A DNA stretch of 64,000 nt from the NCBI GenBank assembly GCA_039881145.1, contig JAYKKI010000027.1, positions 18,115,001 to 18,179,000 on the forward strand. The letters are read 5' to 3'. The notes beneath the pieces were generated by a model, which was not told the origin of the DNA, ran no database searches, and was given only the letters and a program-made list of their open reading frames with translations. Each line of letters begins with the position of its first letter. Position 1 is the first letter of the stretch. The position numbers and the translations under genes were made by a program. This DNA comes from Druceiella hillmani. Its lineage: Eukaryota > Arthropoda > Insecta > Lepidoptera > Hepialidae. Positions 37,546 through 50,264 of the stretch are shown here, piece after piece.

Positions 37546-39769
37546 TACTATAATAATAATCACACTCCGTAGCTGTTCTAACAAAGCTCTTTTTTTCTCA
37601 TTGGACACTATTTGTGATGTAGAAAACGTCCTGAGTAATGGACTTATTTATTTTTGTTTTTAAGTAAACTTTATATCACCACTATCGTCTTCTCAGTTTT
37701 TAATTGAAGATTTATGAAACTTACATCCCTCCTTATTTGGTGCACTACGATGAAGCAAATATATTTATGTAAGATTAGTAATGGTATGTATTATATATTA
37801 TAAAAACTTGTCAATTGTAAGCAGTAGGGTAGTTTTGTCTGTAGTAAAATAACTGTAAAACAAATAAAATAACTCATGCTATGTTTTTAGCACTTCTAAA
37901 TAATATTAGTTAAAACTTTAACTTTCATTATTTCATTAAACATTTTTTATTGTAATTATTGATTGATTTTAATTCATATATTATAGCAACTACCTAATAC
38001 AATGGCATCATGCTTGTAATTTTTGTGAGTCTCAATTTTTAACGTTTTATATGGATGTGCATAATTTTTTGCAAATAGATACAAAAAAATAGAGATGAAG
38101 ATTTAAATTTATGAATTCTAATTTTAAAATGTATTTCCTCGCACGAAGGATATATTAAAAGTATAGTAGTTTTTTATTCAAGTATGGGAAAAAAATCCAA
38201 GTTTCGTTCACCACTTTTTCATTTTTAAATCGCGCCTGCAATTTGGTTCATTCTTGCACTATATTCTATAAATTTTCAACCTAGGACTTGAACATTTTGA
38301 AAAAATACTAGAAATTAATTGAAAAATGTTTATTTGTTCCTTTCAGGTTATTTCGGTTAATTTTAGATTATTTAAACCGAGAAGAATAAAAACATAACTT
38401 GTTTTAATATTCCAAAACAAAAAATTTAGTTAGATTTACCGATGTTTTGAAAGGTTTTTGCCATGTCCACTTTTCACGAAATCATAAAAATACATTTGAC
38501 TCATCGTTTTTAAAAAATAATCTGGAGCAAATAACTTTAGAAATTCTAGAAAAAATAGCCCATGTTTATTGCGTTTTAAGAATGGTATTTGCTTTAAATA
38601 ATAATTCAACTTCTTAGTAGAGATGAGCGGTGAAGTTATCATACCTTGTCTCTAAAATTGATACAAAAGATGTAAAATATAAAACGTAAAGAAGTATCAA
38701 ATATTAAATTATCCATACATTTAATGTGAGTTCAACAAAACGTCGTTGAAAGTAGGTTAATTAAACTAATATTTCTATGGAAATATGCCAATCTAACAAA
38801 AAAATCAGATAATACCTACTAGGTTTTAGCACATATTTTATGCTTTGCAAAATATATGTTTTTTCTAGTTTTCATAAGCGCTTATCGCGTTCACTTATTT
38901 AAAGCTAACGTGCATTTGATTGATCAACTGCTACCGAAGCCCTAATTTAAAGGCCTGGTTTTGAAATTTACATTCATTGAACAAATTACGTTTCTTTCCA
39001 ATTGTAATTATAAAAATTAGTGTTTTTTTTACTAAACTCTGTAATTCCCAGTCATTTTGCATTAATTCGTTAATGAAAAATTTCGAGATTTGACTTAAAG
39101 ATTTGAAGTAAATTTAATGACAAAATGAAAAGAAATAATCGTTAATATTTATCAACAACATATTTTAAATAGAATTTTTACTCGCATTTCGTTTGATGAT
39201 ACGAAGTACTTATATTTGTTTGTATTAAAATTCTTGACTTGACGACAAATATTTCATATATTTTTAATAGATTTAACCCACGAAACCATGATACTAAACG
39301 TTCAGTACCAGTAATAATAAACGGTTTCATGAATTTGTGTATTCAATTCCAAGTGTGGGAACATGCGAACACCTAGAATATACAGAAAAATCAGTTTCCT
39401 GTCAAAATGAATAAAAAAAAATTAACCATAACTATACATATAATTAGAAACCATGTTTTAATAAAATACTAAATTATTTTAAAAGTCCATATTTATTTAT
39501 GATAAATTTATTAATCAATAAACAGCCAATAAGGGTAGAAATTTTTAAATTGATTTTTACCCCCAACTTTTCAATAAAATGTTAATTGAATATGTATTTA
39601 TTGTAAATGCATATTAACATAGGGTCTTCACAATTTTTTAATATATTAACATAGATAAGCAAAACTATTTTTTCCGTTACCATAGACTTAAAGTAGCTCT
39701 ACGTTTTATTGTATATTTTAACAAATAATACACAAATTTATATTATTTTAACATTGTACGTTATACAGC
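37546..39769. other. Unassigned A/T-rich DNA
   Basis: Holds one R2 copy (38870-38945). A 68-codon minus-strand frame at 38436-38642 has no recognisable features. Confidence 0.6.
38870..38945 (+). repeat. Dispersed repeat R2, copy 3
   Basis: TTTTCATAAGCGCTTATCGC, GTTCACTTATTTAAAGCTAA and CGTGCATTTGATTGATCAAC match 19700-19800 with more changes. Confidence 0.6.
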
Positions 39770-40115
39770 AGCTCAAGACATATCTATCATGCAACAAAAC
39801 ATATTATATTTATAAACAAGGGCCAAATCGATACTCAAACAAAAGCCCACCCCGAAACTTGCATCATATTTCTCTTGAAAGTAACAATCACATTCCGATG
39901 CCAACATTTCGTTGAATCATTTTATTGAGTATCGCTTACAAAGATTTGATATTCTATATGGAATGCATCAAAATATTTAAAGCATAAATAAATATGAAAC
40001 CGCCCAAGCACAGGATCAAATGTGCGTTGGGCGTCTGTGGGAAGTGATATTAAATCCCTAAAATAAATTATTGCTCTCTTTTACTGTTTTTCGTTGTTTT
40101 TCGCTTTGAAAGAAA
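39770..40115 (+). repeat. Longer R1 copy, paired with 50575-50860
   Basis: CTATCATGCAACA, GCCAAATCGATACTCAAAC, AACTTGCATCATATTTCTC, then GAGTATCGCTTACAAAGATT, GAATGCATCAAAATATTTAA, AGCATAAATAAATATGAAAC and GGAAGTGATATTAAATCCCT. Confidence 0.75.
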
Positions 40116-40539
40116 AAACACAGGCTGTCTCTGTGATATTTTACTTATCTATTTAATCACGAACATAACTCACGCGGTTTCGATGTTTTTGAAGTTTAGC
40201 TCAAATGAAATGAAAAGCTGGATTAAATAAATTTTCACTCTTTAAGGTAGTGTAGAAAGCGTTGTCAACACAATTCGCTGAATTGTTTGATAGATCATTC
40301 AAACTATAATATCAAATTCATTTTAAAGTTTTAATATTTAGTTTTGGTAAAAATCGCTCTCAAAAATTGTAAAATTCACATTACAGGAAAAGTAGTTATT
40401 TGACTACATTTACAATTATATTTAAAAAGGGTTGGTCAAAAAAACTAAGTCAATGTGAAATAAGTTTATAATAACATTTTGGAAAACAAATTATTTTCAA
40501 TAAAAAAATTTATAATATTAATTTATCGTTGCTAATATC

Positions 40540-40580
40540 CCACCTGAAGGTATTGTAATACAACGAAACCTAGGTCGTGG
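40540..40580 (+). ncRNA. Hammerhead-ribozyme-like motif, copy D
   Basis: Stem I CCAC/GTGG (4 bp), core CTGAAGG, stem II hairpin TTGT/ACAA, CGAAA, minimal stem III ACC/GGT closed by a TA loop, and the site GGTC before GTGG. The layout matches the minimal type I hammerheads known from Penelope-like elements. The last core A is G here, and one extra base sits before stem II. Confidence 0.45.
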
Positions 40581-40633
40581 TAAAGAAATTAAAGAAAGGA
40601 GAAATCTACATCACGTAGTTTCATTTAATTGTG
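40540..40633 (+). mobile_element. Solo Penelope-type terminus, best hammerhead-like copy
   Basis: CCACCTGAAGGTATTGTAAT, then ACAACGAAACCTAGGTCGTGG split over 40560-40580, followed by AAAGAAATTAAAGAAAGGAG and CATCACGTAGTTTCATTTAA. It keeps the outer pairing strands CCAC and GTGG and the GGTC site. Six bases of the AGAAATAATACT stretch present in the other copies are missing. No coding sequence is nearby. Confidence 0.75.
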
Positions 40634-40910
40634 AAAAAAACTTAAATTAATTTTTGGATTTTACCCTCACATGACAATTACCTTAATAATATAATATATA
40701 CATTTATATTTTTCCTCACCGTAAAGATAAAGATAATGTCGAAAAAACTTTGAAAATTAACTCAGTCAGAATGATTTTGCCCTAACTATGACAGTTTTCG
40801 AATCCGTCCTTTTTATACTTTAGATTAACTCAAGTCTAAAGGATTTTTACATCCTTTTCTCGTGACCTTGGACAATATTTAAAAAATTTTCATTTTTTTA
40901 ATGTATCTTT

Positions 40911-40995
40911 ACATATTGTGTGTATGTGAGTGTGTGTGTATACACAAACACGCACATATACACACACACACACATACACACACATACACACATAT
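40911..40995. repeat. (TG)n tract turning into (CA)n tract
   Basis: A TGTGTGTGTA tract passes through TATACACA into ACACACACACATACACAC, so the region is self-complementary as well as repetitive. Confidence 0.9.
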
Positions 40996-41645
40996 CGTTC
41001 AGATTTTAAAAAAATAATCTGCCATACTTAAAAACAGATTTCAGACGAACTTGGTTCACTTTATTCGTTATATATATAAATAAGTATTTTTAAAAAGTTT
41101 TTGTTAGGTCGACTTGTACATAACTGAGTAAGGGAATTCGCGAAATTATATTTCCTGAAATTTTAATTGTTTTGTCATTATGAATCTTGGCAATTGTATG
41201 TATTTCTGAGGACAATACAATTATTTAACAAAATTTTAAAATATTTTTTTTTGTCATAAAACAAAAAAAAGTTATGCCTTTAATCTTTTTTTGGTTTTAA
41301 AAATTTTTTAAATTAAGTTTTCACTTGCTTCCAAACGTGAGAATTAATAAAAATTTAGCACACTTATCTAGAACCGATGACAATAAAACAGTTTTATAAA
41401 ATAAAATAACATTTTTTTAGTTTAAATTAATAAAGGCTAACTAAATAACGAATCTTTTATTTACATTTTCATCCACTTTCAGGTAATTTAAAATTTTTCA
41501 TTCGTATTTAGAACCGATGCCAAGATAATAATTTCATGAAATTAAGAATAATTACAGTTTTCAAAACAAAAATAAAAGACTAAAAAATAAGAAAAACAAG
41601 CACACAAAATACTGCAATAAAAAAAAAATAATTTTTGAACTTTTC

Positions 41646-41874
41646 TTCACTCAGCTAGGGCTTTAGTGTAAGCCATGTTTGTTATTGAGTACAATATTTC
41701 AGTGTAAAAGTATTAGGCATTTTTTATCAAAAATTAATGATTTTTCTTCTAAAATTAATATTAAATGATTAAAAGTACATTAGTTAGATATCAAAATAAA
41801 GAGGCCCACGCCTTTTGACTAAAATACTATACTCAATAACAAACATGGCTTACGCTAAAGTCCTTGCTGAGTAA
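41646..41874. repeat. Inverted repeat element with ~46 bp arms
   Basis: 41646-41691 and 41829-41874 are reverse complements with about four mismatches (shared AAGCCATGTTTGTTATTGAG). The 137 bp spacer is A/T-rich and non-coding. Size and form fit a MITE, but target duplications were not identified. Confidence 0.75.
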
Positions 41875-41984
41875 ACAGGGAAAACAAGTTAATCAATTAT
41901 TTTTCGGTTTTTAATGTTGTATTTTGTAAAAGCGTGTTTTTTAGGTTTTAAAAATCTAAAAAAACAACCATTAATTTATTAGTT

Positions 41985-42260
41985 ATGAAGTTCTTCCAAA
42001 AACGATCATGAAGAGCTTGTTAAAGCATATGACTTAGCAATTTATCAGCGATCGTCATTACCGGATATAAATTTGAAATAAAATTCTCAAAGAATGTAAA
42101 TTCGTCAGTTCTGAAGAGAAAGCTCAACGTTCTTGGAAAACACTTGACGATTCACGTCACTTTACTTCGTCGCTAATTATTCGTTGTTATGGTGACATTA
42201 AATAAAGTTATTGGCCCTGTATGAGTAGAGCTCCTATTTACCGTAAAGATCTGTTTGCAA
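41985..42260 (+). repeat. Dispersed repeat R3, copy 1
   Basis: AAATAAAATTCTCAAAGAAT, TTACTTCGTCGCTAATTATT, GACATTAAATAAAGTTATTG and GAGTAGAGCTCCTATTTACC align with 52150-52420. Confidence 0.65.
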
Positions 42261-42308
42261 ACAATAATTATGAAACTGAGATTCGTAATGAATCTCAATC
42301 TCATAATT

Positions 42309-42395
42309 ATTATAGTGATGAGAGCTTTACTAAAATTTTTTTTTAAGTAAAGCTCTCATCACTATTATAGTGATGAGAGCTTTACTTAAAAAAAA
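42309..42395. repeat. Perfect hairpin plus a third copy of the arm
   Basis: 42337-42364 and 42368-42395 are exact reverse complements (28 bp) around TTA. The arm core TAGTGATGAGAGCTTTACT also lies in direct orientation at 42313-42331, ahead of an A/T run. An imperfect palindrome, GAGATTC/GAATCTC, lies just upstream (42265-42310). Confidence 0.9.
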
Positions 42396-45300
42396 TGAGA
42401 GCGTCATTAAAAATAAATATAAGGTAGTATTTAAGAGTCTGTGTTAGTTCTAGAGATAACAAATATTGTTTCTAGAGATAACACATAAAATTATATTCTT
42501 AATATACAATTAAATTTATTTCAATTTTGATCCAAAACAGCTCGTTCCGTGTCTTGATGAATTTGCTTTTTCCAGTTTTGGGAACTCTGTTATGTTTCAA
42601 TTTGTACTTATTTTACTATCTACTCATATTTCTTAGTTATGTTCTCATTATATTTGTTTCCAAATATTGGTTGTTATTGAATTTTAAATGATAGGCGCCC
42701 GCTGTATGTTGATTAACTTAAGTATTAATTTGAACTGTAAATATTGTTCAATAAGAAAATATATGGTATATAAAATGGTTTCTTAAACCATAGTATTTTT
42801 GTAGGTTTCGGGTCCATAATTGTTTTTGAATCAAAAGTTAAGTTTTTATTTAATATTTGGATGGTTTTTGTTATTAATTATAGTTTTAGTTTTGTGACAA
42901 TTACAAATAACGTTGAATAACAAAATATATTGCCCATGTAATGGTTTCTTCAATCGTTTTTGATGTTTTTATCAGTATATTTGTCATTGAATCAAATATC
43001 AAGTTGTTTAGTTTTAAATATCAAGTTGTTTAGTTATATAGTTTGTATAGTTTCGATTATGAATTAAAATTTCATTTATTTTCATTGACATTATATTGAA
43101 TAAATGAAATTACATTCAAAAACCCCTTTTAAGTATTTAGAAAAATAAGATAAAATTTAAAGAATATTTTTATTTTACAATGTACACTATAAAACAAGGA
43201 AAGCAATAAAATAAATAAACAAATAGTCAAGCAGACATGTTCTAAAAGTAATTCCACAACATCTCAATTGACGAATGGTATATTCTTCAATAATCGGTAT
43301 GTTACAATTCAATGTTAAATTAATTTCCAGAATTATCGACCGCAATTTGATAAGAAAATAATCCGTTAGTAGTTTAAATATTTTTTGGCAATAAACAATT
43401 TACAATAGAGTAATATCGCAACTTATTAGGTAAATTATACAGACCAAATGATATAAAAAATGTTATCCTTTGGTGCAATTTTTTCAATCACATAGTAAAA
43501 CTTTGAAAACTTAGATCAAGCAAGCATAGATGGCAACAGGTGACTTGTATATAAGTTACAAAAGGTTAATGTAGAATCGATGTTAATCATTGCAGACCAG
43601 TTTCTTCCTTTCATTTATAATATTTTAATGTTTTACAATAAATCATTAAAACACAATGAACTAAACATTTTAGCCTGTAAAAAGATAACAGTCAGCAGAA
43701 TTTCATATTAAATATTGTAACGGGAATGGGCACAAATGTTAGCCTACTCTCTATATTTTGTAACGCATAGCTATTATACAATAAAGAAAAAAATGTTTTA
43801 CTACTTTGTGTCTTTAATTTCTTAAATCGTCATATTATATATATAATTATATAATATGACGATTTAACTTTTTTTTTTTATTATATATATAATTGATAAC
43901 TGGGGAATCCTCACTAAAAACACTGATATCTTTTGTATGAAATTCCCATTGAGTTAAATTCATATTAAAATTAGTTTAAAAAACCATTCCGTAAATTTTA
44001 CTACATACATATCAATTCATATCATCTTTACTTGGTATAGCCGTTGATTTGCCCTACAGGGGTTTAGTCAAAATAAGATTTGTAATATGAATTTGAAAGT
44101 TTACTTTTCTTCACATTTTGTTAAAGAAAGCTTTACTTATTAATGCAACAAATACATCATGCATTTGTTAACATCGTATATAGCGTTAAGATTGAAAGTT
44201 TAAAGACAAACATGAAACTGTTTCTTCTAGAGTTTAAATTTTTTATACTTTATTATATAGACTTTAAATAATTTTGTCACTACAAAACCATCGATTTGAT
44301 TTCATAACATGACAATAAAGTGACCTATTTATTTACATAGTATCGGTAAAATATATTTAATTATCTAAGTTTCACTTTGTTTTCCACAAATATAAAATAA
44401 CTACATTCTTCCAGACCTACCTGCCCTAAAAGCTACCATTTTATATTCGTTTTTATTTACATAAATATTACTACTTCATAACATTTGTTGTGTAAAACTT
44501 AATATTTTTTTTTTATTTAAACAAAAATTTCTTGCTAAGTAGATAATTTGTGAAAAACGTGTTTTCTTGGGATGAAAAATTAGTTATATACACTATTTGC
44601 GTTTAAAATAGAAATCGGTCATTTCGATTTGAGTTTTAAATTGGTAAAACACAATTATTTCACTCGTATTTCCTTCATTTTATGTTGAAAACGGAGACAG
44701 ATATATGTTGACCCTCAAAAGATTTTGTCTTTATTTGTTTTCATTTAAATGTATGTGCACAAAGTAGAATTTGAGATAAAACCGATGCTTCCTTTACTCG
44801 TTGAATTGAATACATAAAATATTAATTTAATATAATATTCTCGTTGACATTTAGATATTGTAAAAAACATCTTATATTTCATGAATATTATGAATAAATT
44901 AATTTAATTTAAAATACATTTGATTACATAGAGGTTTTTAAATACAAATAGTAATTAAAACATACCAACTTATAGAGATATAATGTAGCTTCAAGGCCTA
45001 ATCTAGGGTATTCCCATTTAAATTTCCTGTTTTAACTGAATAAGATATAAATATTTAAAGATCACAAATTATTATTGAATCTCAAACCACATAAGACACT
45101 TAGATTTTAATTGCAAAACAATCTCGAGAGGGTAATAAATAAAATTTCCCTAGAAATGTATGTAGATTATTTCCTTTTGAATGAATATAAAAGAGTTCTG
45201 ACTCATAAATTCATTAAATTCATCAACTTAAATTTGATGTCACTGGCCACGTGTACAGACTATAAATTATAAAGGGCAACTAAGCTAATTAAAATATGTT

Positions 45301-46888
45301 TATTTATATAAAGAAACTAAGTTGAATTTGAAATTGAGGATGCCTGAAATAACTGAATTTGTTCAAACTTTGAAGCATCTATTTTAGTTAAGCACTAAAT
45401 TAACGACAGATTAGCCTATCACGATAGTTCTAAACTGTGGGTATTGCCCGAGTGGCTTGCGCTGCATATACGAAACCCAAAGTGTAAAGATAACAACACC
45501 TTTGAAACCACTTAGTATAACCACAAAACATTTTTGATTCAAAGAAGGGTCACATTTGATATTAGGGTACTTTAAACTCTAAAAATAATTAATTTTGAAT
45601 AGAAACGCTGTGAAAGTGATTGATACCTTTGAAATAATTAAGGTATAAGTTCATACATACATTTGCAAGTGTTAATTAGTTAACATCACTATGAGCATAT
45701 TATTAATATTTTCATCTAATAATTAAGGCAAACTTATGCTCAAACTTTCATTTTAATTTGTTTTATTTGTAAATCTAGTTTTAGTTAGATAGTCTAGTTC
45801 TTTTATTTGTAATTTCTTTCCATTTAATAGTCTTATCTTTCCTAAAATAGGCAAAATTTACTGAAATATTTATACAATATAATATACTACACATTATATA
45901 AATGTCTGATTTTAATTAATGAAAATCTTAATATATAACTTGAAGCATAGTAATAATTCAAAGAAATTATCTCAAAAACCTAATTTGAACCTACCATCGG
46001 AAAAGAAAGAAGTGTTTAGAAGACTTACCAAAAATGTTGATAGCTTTTTATTTTCGTAAATTTGCCTACGCTAATGTTTATATAGAAACTCCAATGCATT
46101 TTCATTTATTTAAATGCTCTTAAAATACAAGGAACAATAATTTCCAATTAACACGTAAATAATAAATAACACACTGGGCCGTTTGTTTTCCGCGATAGTA
46201 ATGCATTTATTTTAACATAATATTCACTTGCCCGGAGAGAATCTGAGCTTTTGTAAGCTTTTCGTCGCTGGTAACTTTGATTATATTATATTTGAATCAC
46301 CTGCTTAATTAATCTAGCTTCCAGAATTAATATTATTGATTAAACAATTGACATTTTTAGCATGACGTGTTATTAGCAAATAAGGACAATTCGTTTACAC
46401 TTGAATTTATAATTTTCGTTACACAATTTCTATTAAAGTTTGATTTATCAAATTATCAGAAGTAAAATCTTCAAGATTTAATTTTTGTGTTTATAATAAA
46501 ATATTAAATATACGTAACTAACCTAAAACTTAGCATAAGCCATTCCATTTTCATACATAATAATTTTAAATTATTACAAAGTATTTTTATTAAAATATAG
46601 AATATATTATTTTGCAATGAATCGAATTCATATTCGAGCCCTGTTAGTGTGCATTTTAAGTATACCAATTTATAACTAAGCATTTTTCAAAATACAAGTA
46701 TAAATTAAGCAATCGAATATATTGATGTAAATTTTCAACATTTTTAATATTTCAGTAGTTTATATATTAGGTTTGGAAAACGAAACTATTTCACGATTTC
46801 CTTTATATGTTTTAGTGCGCATTTTCTACATCTGTATTTTTTTCTTCTACACAAAACAATTTTAAAAACATTGCGTAATGTATCTTTC
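42396..46888. other. Unassigned, very A/T-rich DNA
   Basis: Apart from the hairpin at 43822-43867, no genes or clear repeats. TTGCCCGAGTGGCTTGCGC near 45448 resembles a tRNA A-box region but lacks a B box. Confidence 0.55.
43822..43867. repeat. Perfect hairpin, 19 bp arms
   Basis: TTAAATCGTCATATTATAT and its exact complement around an 8 bp A/T loop. Confidence 0.85.
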
Positions 46889-46895
46889 GTGTATA

Positions 46896-46929
<34 letters not shown>

Positions 46930-46937
46930 CATATGTA

Positions 46938-47027
<90 letters not shown>

Positions 47028-47038
47028 TATGTATATAT
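46889..47038. repeat. (TA)n microsatellite
   Basis: About 150 bp of TA repeats with scattered G or C interruptions. Open frames on both strands are artefacts. Confidence 0.95.
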
Positions 47039-47599
47039 CACTGATATAAACAATTCATAGGTGGCTTTAAAAAACATAATTTGTGTGCATTACATATTCT
47101 TTTAAAATGTTTTTCTCAAATCTCATTATCTGTGATCTTATCAGAAATCGTTTATCAGCTTTTGAGTCGGTGTCTTATTATTAATGAATAATATTTAATT
47201 TATCTTTTGTAATTGAATTTTCCGTAAGGAAGACAATTTTTGTCATGGAAGGGACAGGCAATTCTCTATTAACTACTAAACCGTGGAAGTGGATAAAAAC
47301 AAATCATTACAAAACATGCATACGTTCATAATTTTATATGTAAATACAGTATAGGCTGACAAATATATGATCTCGTTTAAATACTAATTTTATCATTATA
47401 AAAACTTTTCACAAAATTTGTTATCCTTCGAGGCGATATGAATCGTTTCTTTTTAAATCAGTTGAACTGAAATATCGTAATAAATTTCCTAAATATTACA
47501 TACAAGTCAGTATAAGAATTCCTCATTTTCGGCTGTCTCGTTACAACTGCAACATTTGCCGGTTTTAACATATCATTAAATATACACTTTCACCCATTA

Positions 47600-47900
47600 T
47601 AACACACAAATCCAAGACGTACGAAGTCGGTTACAGTGACGCACGTCAGTTACGTCACAAAGCAGATGTTTCGAAAATGCACAAACAAATATTGCCAGGG
47701 AGCGTGACTTACATTGATCGTTTTCGCTCGAAAAACAAAGGGAATAAAGGAAAAAAGAAGCCAGAGGCGGAATCGGTGACACAGTTTGTTTACTCTTTAA
47801 ATTTCAGTATATTGTAGGCCCATATCGAAAACTTCGCAAGCGATATTCGTTCAACAATTTGGGCGGCACGCGGGGTGTGAAATTAGATTCGTGATGAGCT
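47600..47900. promoter_or_regulatory. CpG-rich island, candidate promoter and 5' region
   Basis: About 22 CpG dinucleotides fall in 300 bp, far above the surrounding A/T-rich DNA. CRE-like elements cluster at 47635-47658 (GTGACGCACGTC, TTACGTCA). It is not obviously one of the repeats seen elsewhere in the window. The position of the 33-codon open stretch suggests plus-strand transcription, but direction is inferred. Confidence 0.4.
47677..47775 (+). CDS. Possible first coding exon in a CpG-rich island, unrecognised
   Basis: ATG 47677 with A at -3 (CGAAAATG) opens a frame that reads MHKQILPGSVTYIDRFRSKN, then KGNKGKKKPEAES. After exactly 33 codons comes GGTGAC, a possible splice donor (GT at 47776). 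If unspliced, the frame ends at TAG 47815-47817 (46 codons). The sequence turns A/T-rich right after the donor, as expected for an exon-to-intron change. The basic, hydrophilic N-terminus has no signal peptide or membrane segment. I do not recognise the family. An opposite-strand frame at 47597-47782 (61 codons) looks like a shadow. Confidence 0.35.
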
Positions 47901-50264
47901 TAAAACTTTCAAAGGAAATGTAATACCGATTTACGGTAGAAACTGCAACGCATGGGTATAGAAAGCTAACATATCTTGATCCTTTGATGTAATGAATAAC
48001 TGTTTTATTTATTGTCTTTTAGGTGACGATTTAATTTAATAAACCGTAGTCATAAATTTCCAAAATTACATGATCATTATTTTTTGTGTTATAATTAAAA
48101 AGTAATTTACGAGTATGCAAGTTTCGCAATGAAAAATAACCACAACTTATAAGTTAAAACAATATAAATATGTAATATATTATTTGCAAATTATAGATTG
48201 GTATTTAATAGAATATTTTGTGAGTATGTATTTCTTTTTTAGTTTCAGTTACGAATACTATATTAAATATTACGGAAATAAAAAAAAAAAATGGCTATGG
48301 GGAACATAATAAAAGTAATAGAACACAATATATTATTTTGGGAAAGTGTCTTTTTCTGTTAGTCTGTTTATTTGTTCGCGTATCAAAATTTTCATTAGTA
48401 GATTTTGGTTTGATCTGAAATAAACAAGGACGATAGAATAAAGATTTTTCTTTAATCTGTGGTTATTTTACATCATTAGCCCTATTAAAAAGAATATGTA
48501 ATAATTTGACATTCTGCTATAAAGTGCACTTAAAAAAATTACTTTTATCCTTCTAGATCATTTTAGAGGCATTAATCTTATATTTAAACTAATACCACTT
48601 TCTAAATAAATAAATATTTAAAAAAAAGAGTTTCGTTAATAAACATTTTCGAACTTGACTAATAAAATGAAAATATAATTATATGTGACAATTTTACTTA
48701 GAAATTATCTTCTTCCATTAATGTATGTTTTAACCGTTTAAACTCGCCAGTGTTTAATTAACCGTAAATAAAAGAAGATGACTAAAACATTTTAATCAAC
48801 CGTATATAAAAGAAGATGATTACTTTTATGTTTTCATAAATATTTGATGAAATAAACAGACCAAACTCTTAAAACATCGGTTTCGTATTCGTTCATCTGT
48901 TTGTCATTTATAGTCCTGTAACCATTAAACATAAAAGCTCCCGTAGTAATAAAACTTAATGACCCGTATTTATCTCAATAGACAACACTCGAAAATATTT
49001 GTACGAAAATTATAGGGAAATTATACGAAATATACAAAATATTTATACGGAATGTATACAAAATTGTAAATGAAATTTTCAATTTTTATCTTATTTCATG
49101 CATAGTAATTGAGAGAACGGGTCATAGGTATTAATTCTAAAGTATTTTTTAGAATATTAAATAAGATCCAGAGATACTGATGAATTCTAATGACTTAAAT
49201 GATTTCGAGAGTATTGAGATTTGGTTTAATCCTCCGTTTGTAATATTTTTGAAATAGACACAGTCGCATTAAGTACCTTTTTCTTCTTATACTAAAGGAT
49301 ATAAACTGTTCATTTCAAAATTTTAAAAGTGGAATAGATTTTAATATCGTAAAATTTATGGTTTTTCAAATATTTTGTTTTAATTTGTTTCAATGTGCAT
49401 CACTCCCTTAATTTTTCACCAAAATTACTTTTGATTTTTCGTTTTTTAATACAAATTATACATCTATTTTGAATTTGTCCACCCTTTACACTTCTGACTC
49501 TTAAATTAAGTAATGAGATCTTAGTTAATTTCACCTGCTTAGAGTGCACACTTGCATTTTGCTGTGAATTTTCTAAAAGAAGCCAAGCATTTATTTTTAT
49601 TTTTCTGTTTTATTGACTGATTCAGTAATATGATCATATAACAATTTCGAATCTCGGAATTGATGATCCGTTAAATGATATATTTATTCGAAATATTGCA
49701 CATTTTTCTTCCTTCTGTATTTGGTCTACCTAGAATTGTTTGCGGAATTAAGAAATAAATATGTAAATAAATAAGGAAATATTCAGATAATATTTTCGTT
49801 TTTAAACTTTTACACGGAAAAACTTGGTGTCACCTGAATGTTGTTTTTTTTAATCAGATAAGTATATAATGGCCGATCAATTTCAAGCCGTAATATGTAT
49901 GTTCATTAGGTAAATGATTTTTATTCAACCGTGCGTTTTTTTTGTACCTTCATACAATGTTCTTTGTTATTTTCCGTGAACCATTTTTTTAATGAAAACA
50001 TTCAACGCTTTTTAACCGATATCAGTAGAATGACAATATATGTAAAATATTAATTGACCATTTTATTACTTTCAGACAAACGCGATTTTATTTTCTAAGA
50101 AATTTGGCTGAGCTACTTGTAATTATGTGTATATAAATTCTAAATATTAATTATAGAAGGTATCGAAAAGATAAATTGGCGACAAATATTTTAATTACTT
50201 TTTACGAAATTAACGCAGAATATCATATAACTAAAAGTTCATTTCTAATTAAAATAAAGCGGTC
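47901..50264. other. Unassigned A/T-rich DNA, possible intron
   Basis: If the exon at 47677-47775 is real, this is where its intron would run. No partner exon was recognised. A short direct repeat (AACCGTAAATAAAAGAAGAT / AACCGTATATAAAAGAAGAT) lies near 48761 and 48799. Confidence 0.5.

Noticed and set aside
45440..45490. tRNA-like CCCGAGTGGCTTGCGC
   Set aside because: No B box at the right distance and no cloverleaf, so it is not a tRNA and not safely a SINE.
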